Below are positions 16,454-25,300 of a DNA stretch of 64,000 nucleotides, in pieces (positions within the stretch are counted from its first letter, which is position 1; each line of letters starts with the position of its first letter). The position numbers were made by a program, and so were the translations under genes. Origin of the DNA: Paenibacillus oleatilyticus (GTDB lineage Bacteria; Bacillota; Bacilli; Paenibacillales; NBRC-103111); the NCBI RefSeq assembly GCF_018998565.1, contig NZ_JAHNZO010000007.1:1-64000 (forward strand), given 5' to 3'. Under the pieces are notes generated by a model. That model worked only from the letters and a program-made list of their open reading frames with translations. It was not told where the DNA came from and did not search any database.

Positions 16454-17140
16454 ATGAGAAGGCTGCAAAGCAGGAGCAAGTCGCTATATCTGCTGATGAT
16501 CGTCGTTGCCGTCGTTTATATGCTTTACGTGACGTACGTTAATTTCATTCATGACCCGCAGGCAGCTGAATTTCTGAGTCATAAAACCGGCTTGAAACGT
16601 CCCGTCGTTGTCCCGGTCTGGTTAAATGTGATGTATGTTCATATTGTGTTCGCCTGCTTGGCCATGATCGCGGGGGCCATTAACTTTTCGACGAAAATAT
16701 TAAGCAAGCACTGGAAGCTGCACCGGGTAAACGGCTACGTATACCTCCTGTCCGTTGCGGTTGTCGTTCTCACTTCCGGCTATATGGCCCCTTACTCGAC
16801 GGGAGGAAAAATCAACAGCATCGCGTTTAATGTGATGAATCTTATTTTTATGGGATTGACCGTCGCGGCAATTGTGCAAATCAAGCGAAAACAGGTCGAC
16901 GGCCATCGGAAATGGATGGTTCGCAGCTACGCTTTTTGCTTCACGAATCTATTCATCCATATGTTCACGTTTGTGTTTCATAACGGCTTCGGCATCGAAT
17001 ATGCGCTCGGCTATACGCTGGGAGTCTACGGCGCGTTGGTGCTGAACTTCGCACTGGCCGAATTCGTCATCCGCTTTATTTATACCAGACCTGCGGCCAT
17101 CATGCCGACAGGAAATAAGAAAAATAAGGTCATTGCCTGA
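16454..17140 (+). CDS. DUF2306 family membrane protein
   Basis: A 228-residue integral membrane protein with about seven hydrophobic helices. Conserved His residues occur in the loops (HWKLHRVNGYVY, DGHRKWMVRSYAF), as expected for DUF2306, a family related to di-haem membrane proteins. The first helix follows a basic N-terminus. AAAGGGG precedes the ATG. It is expressed divergently from the TetR gene and ends at a bidirectional terminator. The function is unknown. Confidence 0.8.
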   Translation: MRRLQSRSKSLYLLMIVVAVVYMLYVTYVNFIHDPQAAEFLSHKTGLKRPVVVPVWLNVMYVHIVFACLAMIAGAINFSTKILSKHWKLHRVNGYVYLLSVAVVVLTSGYMAPYSTGGKINSIAFNVMNLIFMGLTVAAIVQIKRKQVDGHRKWMVRSYAFCFTNLFIHMFTFVFHNGFGIEYALGYTLGVYGALVLNFALAEFVIRFIYTRPAAIMPTGNKKNKVIA

Positions 17141-17160
17141 CATTCGGCTATTTTGCCGGA

Positions 17161-17193
17161 AAAAAAGCACCATCCAACGGACGGTGCTTTTTT
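17161..17193. terminator. Bidirectional rho-independent terminator
   Basis: AAAAAAGCACC (17161-17171) and GGTGCTTTTTT (17183-17193) are perfect complements, between two convergent genes. Confidence 0.9.
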
Positions 17194-17195
17194 CG

Positions 17196-19814
17196 CTACT
17201 CGCTATTCAAGCCGGATGAATCCTGCCGGTCAAAAAGCCCCAGCTCCTGCGCCCGCAGCAGCGCTTGGGTGCGGGAGGAGACGCCCAGCTTGCCGTAGAT
17301 GCGCGACAGGTATACCTTCACCGTGCCTTCGCTTAATGCATGCTCCAGGGCGATCTGCTTGTTTGTGGCGCCTTGCCGGATGCCGTTCAGCATTCTCCAT
17401 TCGCTTGGCGTCAGCCCCTCCACGAGCCCGGCGGAAGAAGGGACGGCAGGCGGATCGTCCGGCTGCGGGAACCATCCGAGAAGCTTGCCCGCATAAGCGG
17501 TCAAGCGCGTTTCCGGCTCCAATGCGGCTCGCTGAGCGACGTATTGCTGAAGCAGCCGCGCCATCGCCGGGCCTTCGTCCACAAAGCTGCGGATGTACGT
17601 ATAAGGCTCGGCGACGCTGAGCGCTTCGTGCAGAAAGTCGAGCGCTTGACCCGACTGTCCGCGCCGCTGCTCCATCAGCGCCTGCTGGATCGGAATCTCG
17701 ATCATGCTGATCAAGCAGCCTTCCCTGCGGCCTTGCGGCTTTAGCTGCTCCAGCAGACGAAGGGCTTCGTCTTCCTTGCCCATGGCTCCCAGCAAGCGGG
17801 TAGCGCTCAGAACCTCCATTTCCCGATTATACGTCGGCTTTCGGTCTAGCGGCAGCTGCAGCAGGGCGATCTGCCCGGCGGCCTCATCGATCTGGTCCTG
17901 CAATAAATGAATTCGCGCCCGGAACGCTCGGAGCGGGCGAACCCAATAGTATTCGGCATGGCGGGACGCGAAGTCGATCGCTTCATCCATCGTTTCTCCG
18001 GCGAGCGAAAGACGGCCCTCGGCGATATCGATGCGGGCCTGCGTAATGCGGTTCGGCACGAACAAGCCAGGAATCCGTTTCGCCCGGGACACTTTCTCCA
18101 CCTGCTCCGACAATTGACGGCTTTCCTCCAAGCAGTTCCACTCATACATGGACTCGGCCAACGTCTGCACGACATATTGATTGATCAGCGAATCTTTCCA
18201 GCCGCGGGCTTCGAGCATTTGCACGAACTGTCTGCCGATCTTCCCTGCTTCGTCGGACAGCACGCCCTTCAAACCGAAGGCGGTGCGGCGGACCAGAGGC
18301 TCCGATTCGTTGAAATTGAAATTGTAGAAGACCGGGTCTTCCGGCAGCAGTTCGTTCATCCGCTCGGCAAATGCATACCATTGCTCATACCGGCCGCTAG
18401 AAAACATCAGATTCGCTTTGACGAAAAACAATCCGCTGCGCACGCTGTCCCGGATTTCGGGAGCATATTCGCCGTTGGCGAGCCGAATCTCAACGGTTCG
18501 CATCTCGTCCTCGGCGCGTTCGAATTGTCCGGTCACGATCAGCAGAAAAGCATACAGCAAATGCAGCTGAGGCGGCCAAGCCGTACGGGCAGGGAAGCAG
18601 GCGAACCAGCTCAGCAGGGTGGCGAACTCTCCCCGCAGCAGCATCGTCAAGATGTGCTTGTCAAGGAGGCCCGAGGCGAGCGCATAATCTTCGGCGGCGA
18701 TCGCATGGTCGATTGCGTCGTCGAACAGCCCCCGCTCGGCAAAGCCAAGGCTTGCCATCCGGTTTAACCGGGTCCATTGCTGCGGCTGCTCGTGCCTCAG
18801 ACGAGTGCGCAGAAATTCCGAGAAGACATGGTGATACCGGAACCACGTATGATGGTCATCCAGCGCAACGATGAACAGATTGCGGCTGCGAAGCCGTTCC
18901 AGAAGAAGCCGGCTGTCGCCGCGAAGCATCACCGTGTCGCAGATCGAAGTGTCCATACGCTGCAGCACGGACGTTTGCAGCACGAACTCATACAGCTCAG
19001 CCGGCAACCGGGACAGCACCTCGTGAAACAAATAATCCGCGATGTTAAGATCGGTGCCGGAGAAATCTTGCACCAGCCGTTCGTAATCCGGGCGCTCTTG
19101 GAGCGAGAGGGACACGAGCTGCAAGCCGGCGGCCCAACCCTCCGTCACTCCAAGCACCTTGGCGATGTGATCGGAAGACAATGGAAGGTTCACGACTTCC
19201 CGGTAAAAAATTTCCGCCTCCTCGCTGGTAAACAGCATATGGGGCGCCGGAATATCCGTCCGTTCATCCCGCACCAGCCACTTGGCTGTCGAGAAGGGAA
19301 GCTCCGTCCGGCTCGCGATCAGCAAATGCATGTTGTCCGGCAAAATATCGATCATGTAGCTGACGCTTTCATGAATGCTTTTGTCGTACACGCAGTGGTA
19401 GTCGTCCAGAATCAAGGCCGCAGGACGGCCCAGCGAATGCAGCTCGTTTGCCATGACATCGATCATGGTATCGACGGAGCCCTGCGGAAGCGTGTGCAGC
19501 ACAGGCGCCATCAATTCGGCGAATCCGGGGGCAACGGCGACGTCCACAGCGTGAACGACATAACGCCAGAAGCGGGCCAGATCGTTGTCCCTCTCGTCCA
19601 GCGATACCCAAGCGGCCGCTTGTTCGTTATGACGAACCCATTGGCAGAGAAGGGTCGTCTTGCCGAACCCCGGAGGGGCGCAGACGGTTGTGAGTCTTCC
19701 CTTCATGCCTTTGGAAATTTTGTGCAAAAGACGATCCCGCGCTACAAGCGTTTCGCGGGTAAGGGGCGGTGAAATTTTGCTTTTTAGCACGACGGGCTCT
19801 GAGTAGCGAATCAT
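17196..19814 (-). CDS. MalT-like LuxR-family ATP-dependent transcriptional regulator
   Basis: Large STAND-class regulator of 872 residues. It has an N-terminal P-loop (APPGFGKTTLL, about 46-56), a Walker B-like ALILDDYH, a long helical sensor region with TPR-like repeats (about 350-780), and a C-terminal LuxR HTH (LTPSEWRMLNGIRQGATNKQIA, about 800-865). MalT-type proteins bind ATP and an inducer, oligomerise, then activate transcription. GGAGGAATT precedes the ATG. It is followed immediately by the terminator shared with DUF2306. Its target genes are not evident. Confidence 0.9.
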   Translation of the reverse strand: MIRYSEPVVLKSKISPPLTRETLVARDRLLHKISKGMKGRLTTVCAPPGFGKTTLLCQWVRHNEQAAAWVSLDERDNDLARFWRYVVHAVDVAVAPGFAELMAPVLHTLPQGSVDTMIDVMANELHSLGRPAALILDDYHCVYDKSIHESVSYMIDILPDNMHLLIASRTELPFSTAKWLVRDERTDIPAPHMLFTSEEAEIFYREVVNLPLSSDHIAKVLGVTEGWAAGLQLVSLSLQERPDYERLVQDFSGTDLNIADYLFHEVLSRLPAELYEFVLQTSVLQRMDTSICDTVMLRGDSRLLLERLRSRNLFIVALDDHHTWFRYHHVFSEFLRTRLRHEQPQQWTRLNRMASLGFAERGLFDDAIDHAIAAEDYALASGLLDKHILTMLLRGEFATLLSWFACFPARTAWPPQLHLLYAFLLIVTGQFERAEDEMRTVEIRLANGEYAPEIRDSVRSGLFFVKANLMFSSGRYEQWYAFAERMNELLPEDPVFYNFNFNESEPLVRRTAFGLKGVLSDEAGKIGRQFVQMLEARGWKDSLINQYVVQTLAESMYEWNCLEESRQLSEQVEKVSRAKRIPGLFVPNRITQARIDIAEGRLSLAGETMDEAIDFASRHAEYYWVRPLRAFRARIHLLQDQIDEAAGQIALLQLPLDRKPTYNREMEVLSATRLLGAMGKEDEALRLLEQLKPQGRREGCLISMIEIPIQQALMEQRRGQSGQALDFLHEALSVAEPYTYIRSFVDEGPAMARLLQQYVAQRAALEPETRLTAYAGKLLGWFPQPDDPPAVPSSAGLVEGLTPSEWRMLNGIRQGATNKQIALEHALSEGTVKVYLSRIYGKLGVSSRTQALLRAQELGLFDRQDSSGLNSE

Positions 19815-19890
19815 AATTCCTCCGCAGAACGGTTAAGTTGATCTCTTTTCCATTATACTTGATTCGCTATATTCAGTTCTATCCCCTGCC

Positions 19891-22152
19891 TCACGAAGTG
19901 CGCGCCACCGTCTGCGTTCTCCGGTACTCGCCGGGCGATAGGCCGGTACGGTTTTTGAACATCCGGTTAAACGAGGAAATATTGCGGTAGCCGACCTGCT
20001 CGGCGATTTCCTGAATGTTCGTGCCGGTTTCGAGCAGCAGCTCCTGCGCCTTCCGGACGCGGATGTCATGCAGATGGTCGGTAAAATTGACCCCGGTTTT
20101 CTCCTTAATATAAGTGGAGACGTAGGCCGGCGTCAGGTTCAGCGACCCCGCCAGCGCCTCCAGCGAGAGGTCCTCCGCATAATGCCCTTGTAGTACCCCG
20201 AGCACGTGCTCGACGATCGGATCGGAAGCTTCCTTTTTCTCCTTGATGAATACGGTGACGGCGTTCAGGAACGATTGCAGCGTGTTGCGGTATTCCTCCA
20301 GCGTGCAGCATTCCCCGAGCTGCTGGATCATCGGCTTCAGCCGCCAGGAGGTGCTTGCCTCCACCTTGTAATGCTCCACGATTTTTTGCGCCTGCGCCGA
20401 GACGGAGGAGGCGAACAGCCGGAACCGCCGGACGCTCGCTTCATCCCGGTCCAGCTCGTCCAGCCATTGCCCGACAAGGCGGACAGCTTCGGCTGCGTTG
20501 GCCGCCTGCAGCGCGGCGTTCAGCTCCTGCTCCTGCGTCAGCGTCAGCGCATAGACGGACGAATCGGTGCGGCACTCCAGCACGATCTGCATCTCCTCAA
20601 GCAGTCTCGCTTGCCGGGCCATCTCCTGCACCTGCTTGTAGGCGTGCCCGAGCTGGGCGGAATGCCCGAACCACGAGCTGACGGCCGCCGTGACAAGACA
20701 ATGGCGCCGGTCGCGGTCGAGCATCGGCTTCAGCTCCTCCAGCATCGCCACCAAGCGGTCCCGTTCGTTGCCCGGCACGACGGACAGGAATTGATGCGCC
20801 TCCATCCGGAACGTATAGGAGCCGCGGAAACGCTCGTCCGTCACCAGCTTGAGGTGTTCGCCGATCGATTGGGTCGCGAGCTCCCGGTTGACCGGCATAT
20901 CGACAAAAGCGGCGGAGCGGAAGCGAAGCTCGTAGAGCACGATGGTGAACGTCTCCGCATCATGCGGAATGCTGTGCCAGTCGCTCAGCTCGTGATTGAT
21001 ATTTTTCAATTTGGCGATATAGTCGTAGCCGTTCAACACGGATTGCTGCTGCCGCAGCTCGCCGAGGATCTCGTCTTTCTCCTTGAGCAGCGTCTGGATT
21101 TTATGGCCGATCAGGTCGAATTCGTGGATCTGGCTGTCCAGCGCCGTCTCGCCGGGGTTCGAGATGGACGAGAGCAGCTCCCGGACCGGCTTATGGATTC
21201 GTTTGCTGAACAGGACCGACAGCACGAGACTGACGATGACCGCCGCCGCCATCACAAGCAGCATAAGCTTGTTCAGCCGGTTCGCCTCTTCCGCGAAGCT
21301 TAGGCCCGGAACGGTCAGGATATACTGCAAGCCGTCCGCATCTTGTTGGCTGAAGTAGTAGTTTCCGTCCAGCACCGTGTAATCCGGCCCGCCGCCGGCT
21401 GCCGGCAGCGCGGACAGCAGCCCGTCCGGCAACTCGGGTCCGCCGGTATCCGTCCGGTACAGGACGCGCCCGTCCGGCTCCAGAATGGTCAGGTTGTGAG
21501 GGGAGCGCTCCCCGGCAATCGCTTGTCGCAGCCGTTCGGCGTCGATCATCGCGACGACCAGGTAGCTTGCCGTCGGCGGCTTGATGGAATACGGAATGAG
21601 CGTTTTTTCCTCCGGATGCTCCGCCGGGTTAAAGAACGAAGCTGCCGGATGAATGACATAGTTCGGCTCACGTTCGAACTGCGCTTTCCAATACGAAAGA
21701 GAATATGTTTCGCTTGTGAAGATTTCGGAGAACAGCCGTTCCTCTTCGGTAGCGCCCTTCTTGTCCACCAGCAGCGGAACCGGCTTGAACAGCAGCATCA
21801 TATTGTCCAAATACAGCTCCGGCTCCCGTACGATCACTTGAATGTCATCCACAATCGCGCCGGTTTTGAACGAATCCTTCTGCGTCATCGAGATGATGAG
21901 GCGGTTCAGCCGAGTCACATCCTTGTCCGTGTACTGCTTGTACAGGGCGTTCTTCACCCGCTCGAACTGGGAGTGGTACCGGTCCGCCGCATGGCGCAGC
22001 GTCAACCGGTTCTGCTCGATCCGTTCGCCGTGAAGGCGATTTTTGACGAGCGAGAAGATCGCGACATCGACCAATGCGAAGATGACGATCAGGATCATAA
22101 AGCTCGTTAATATTTTGCGGAATAAAGATTGGCGAACAAGCAAAGAAATCAT
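19891..22152 (-). CDS. Membrane-bound AraC family regulator with extracellular sensor domain
   Basis: A 753-residue protein of a kind common in Paenibacillus. It has a TM helix near residues 15-35, an extracellular region of about 240 residues, a second TM helix near 280-300, a cytoplasmic linker, and a C-terminal AraC double HTH ending in ISSFNRMFKNRTGLSPGEYRR. The frame is open to 22266, but AAAGGAG about 9 nt before ATG 22152 and the following hydrophobic sequence favour the later start. It diverges from the large surface protein, a plausible target. Such proteins are thought to couple binding of an outside glycan or peptide directly to transcription. Confidence 0.88.
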   Translation of the reverse strand: MISLLVRQSLFRKILTSFMILIVIFALVDVAIFSLVKNRLHGERIEQNRLTLRHAADRYHSQFERVKNALYKQYTDKDVTRLNRLIISMTQKDSFKTGAIVDDIQVIVREPELYLDNMMLLFKPVPLLVDKKGATEEERLFSEIFTSETYSLSYWKAQFEREPNYVIHPAASFFNPAEHPEEKTLIPYSIKPPTASYLVVAMIDAERLRQAIAGERSPHNLTILEPDGRVLYRTDTGGPELPDGLLSALPAAGGGPDYTVLDGNYYFSQQDADGLQYILTVPGLSFAEEANRLNKLMLLVMAAAVIVSLVLSVLFSKRIHKPVRELLSSISNPGETALDSQIHEFDLIGHKIQTLLKEKDEILGELRQQQSVLNGYDYIAKLKNINHELSDWHSIPHDAETFTIVLYELRFRSAAFVDMPVNRELATQSIGEHLKLVTDERFRGSYTFRMEAHQFLSVVPGNERDRLVAMLEELKPMLDRDRRHCLVTAAVSSWFGHSAQLGHAYKQVQEMARQARLLEEMQIVLECRTDSSVYALTLTQEQELNAALQAANAAEAVRLVGQWLDELDRDEASVRRFRLFASSVSAQAQKIVEHYKVEASTSWRLKPMIQQLGECCTLEEYRNTLQSFLNAVTVFIKEKKEASDPIVEHVLGVLQGHYAEDLSLEALAGSLNLTPAYVSTYIKEKTGVNFTDHLHDIRVRKAQELLLETGTNIQEIAEQVGYRNISSFNRMFKNRTGLSPGEYRRTQTVARTS

Positions 22153-22399
22153 GAAGGGGGGCTCCTTTATCGTCTGGATGCTTCCTTTATTGTAGCGCAA
22201 TACCGGCTTCCAAAGGTATGGGCACTTTTTTGGATCCTGCGCTTTTTTTACGATTTGACGCTTCACAAAAGCTTAACGGGCGGAGGCCAAGCGGTGCAAA
22301 GGATCGAAGAAGATGTGTATAGGCAGCCGGGACGCTCCCGGGTATAGTTCGGTGTGGAAGATAGATCCACCTACAAGACCAGACGGGAGTGTGCAAAGC

Positions 22400-25300
22400 G
22401 TGTTTAACAGGAAGTGGAAATCATGGGTTTCGGCGCTGACGGTGGGCGGTCTGCTGCTTGGACTGCTGCCTCCGGGCGGATGGGGAACGCCGGCAGCGGA
22501 GGCGGCCGGTACGCCGGATTATGGCAAAGTGCCGAAGCTGCTTATTACGGAGCTTGTCCCCGACAGCTCGAATGTGGCGGGAAAAGCCGTCGATGCGTTC
22601 GAGTTCATCGAGGTATACAACAATTCGAAGCAGACGGTCAACTTCAAGGACTACACGCTGGCCTATCTGGCCGGATCGAACGAGACGGTGTGGTCGGCGG
22701 TCTATAATAACGATATGGCGATTGCGCCGCAGCAGACGATCGTGCTGTGGGTCATGAACGCCGACAATACGAATGAGCCGACGACGGCCTTCAATGCGAA
22801 TTACGGCACGTCGCTGCAGGAAAACGTCAATCTGTTCCGCGTGAACGGCGGCGGAGGCATGTCGAACAGCGCGCCACGGAGCCTGCTGGTGAAGGATAAG
22901 AGCGGCAGCGTCATTTCTTCCGCATCTTATCAGAACGACGCCCAAACCGTTCAGGATATGGGCATTGTGTATCAGTATCCAACGGACGGCAGCGTCAACA
23001 TGACGATGAGCAGCGCCGGAACGACGGCGGCGTCGCCGGGCCGGGTCGAGGCCTTTCAGGTACCGGCGCTGACGCCGGACGACGTGCCGTCGGGCCCTAA
23101 CCTGCAAATCAGCCATACACCTCCTGCGGAAGCGTCGAATGCGGACGATTTGCCGATTTCGGCCGTGTTTACCGGGAATCAGCAGACGGTAACGGCAGCG
23201 GTCTATTACAAAACCGGGTCGCAGTCGGCGTTCTCGTCGCTGCCGATGGCTCCGGCTCCGGGCGGCGGCTATACGGCGAAAATTCCGCGGGAATCGCTGG
23301 CCGAATCCGTGCTGCAGTATTTCATTCAAGCGAAGGACGGGAGCCGGACGGTTACTTCGGAGACATATACGGTAACGGTGAAGCTGCCCGACTTCGATTA
23401 TTCGAAGCTGCCGCCGATCCTCGTAACCGAATTGCTGCCGAACAGTACGAATGTCGGAGGAGCGGACGGCTACGAATTTATCGAGATTTACAACAATACG
23501 GACAAGCCGATTAACTTCAAGGACTACAAGCTGTTCTACCGGTATACCGATTCGGGGCCGGAGGACGACGTCATCTGGCCGACGGACCGGGAAGACTTGA
23601 TTCTTCCGCCGAAAAAGCCGTTCGTATTCTGGATCATCAACAGCCAAAATACGGCCAAAACCGTAGCGGATTTTAACGCGGCCTACCAGACGAATCTGGT
23701 GGAAAATACGGACATCGTCAAAGTATACAGCGACGGGATGGCCAATGGCTCCAAGCGGGGCGTTTCCATCGGAACGAATACGCACGTCGACGTGTCCGTT
23801 GCGTATTATGACGGCTCACTGCCGAACGAAACGAAAGAAAATTACGGCATTGTCTACAAGTACCCGATGGACGGTACAGGCACGATGATCAAGGCGAGCG
23901 CCGGATTGAAGACGGCTAGTCCGGGAAGCCTGGAGCCGTGGCAAGTGCCTGCGCAATCGCTGATTGTTACCCCCGATACATCGGCTCCGACGGTAGCGAA
24001 CCTGACCCAGACGTCGCAAGTGGAGCAGTGGAGCAACCTGGAGCTGGTCGCCGATGCCAAGGACGACCGTCAGGTGCTGACGACGGCGCTGTATTTCCGC
24101 TCCGACAACCAGGCGGAGTACACGAAACGGTACCTGTACCAGAACTACAACGATAAAAAGTATCATTATACGGTGTATTCGCCCGATCTGATCGGTAAAA
24201 CGTATATCGAGTATTATTTCAAGGTATCCGACGGAACGAACGAGACGACGTCTCCCGTATACCGGTCGAACGTAACCGGGGGAATGAATAAAGACAGCCT
24301 TCGGCTGAACCTGAAGGACGGGGAGCTCGTATCCGGCCAGCGTATCGTCAAAGCGGCTGCAGGGCAGTCCGGCCCGGATGCGGTGAAGCTGGCCATCGAC
24401 GGTCAGGACCTGTCTTCCCAGACGTATGCCGCCATGGAGAGCGATGCCTATTTTGCTTTCGAGGCGGCCTCGGTCGATTATTATTTCAAAAATGCCGTGA
24501 CGATCGGCAAAGAAATTATCTATACGTTCCAAGACCCGATCCCGACGTACCAGACCCTTTCGGTGCCAATCGGTGCAGACCGACTGCGGGCAGGCAGCAA
24601 CGTATTTTCGATCCGGGCGGGTTCGAAGTCTTCTCCGTTCGACGATCGTCCGGAGGAGAACAAGGACGATTTCAACGTGAAAAACGTGCGGCTGGTGCTC
24701 GCCGACGGAACGGCTCTGTATGACCCCAAGTATGCCAATAAGGAAAAAGAAATTAAGATGGGCGACAGCGACGGCCGTTTCGAGGCGCTCGATTTCCAAT
24801 TCAATCTGGATGCCGGGCAATTGAGAGCCAAAGCGTACGCTTGGGATACGAAGCAGCTGAGTGACGGCGTCCACCAAGTGACGGCCGCCAGCGCGGTGTA
24901 CGGTACGGTGACGGCCAACGTGACGGTTGACAACACCGCTCCGGTCATCGAGCCTTCGGTTGAAAGCGGCAAGGTGTACCGGGGAGCAATCACCCTCGAT
25001 GCGAAGGTAACGGATGCGCTGACGGGCGTGAAAGCCGTGGAGGCGGCGTTGAACGGCAAGCCGGTGAAGCTGCCGTATGTTACAACCTCCTCGCAGCTTG
25101 GCAAGGGGACGTATACGCTCGTGATCCGGGCGGCGGACAATGTGGGCAACAAGGCAGAGAGCACGGTCAGCTTCGAGGTGCCGGAGGAAGATCCGCATAA
25201 GCCGACGGTTGTGGCGCCTGTCGACGGGCAGACCGGTGTCGATCCGAACGCTGTGCTGAAAGTACAGGTCGAGGACCCGAACAACGACGCGATGAACGTG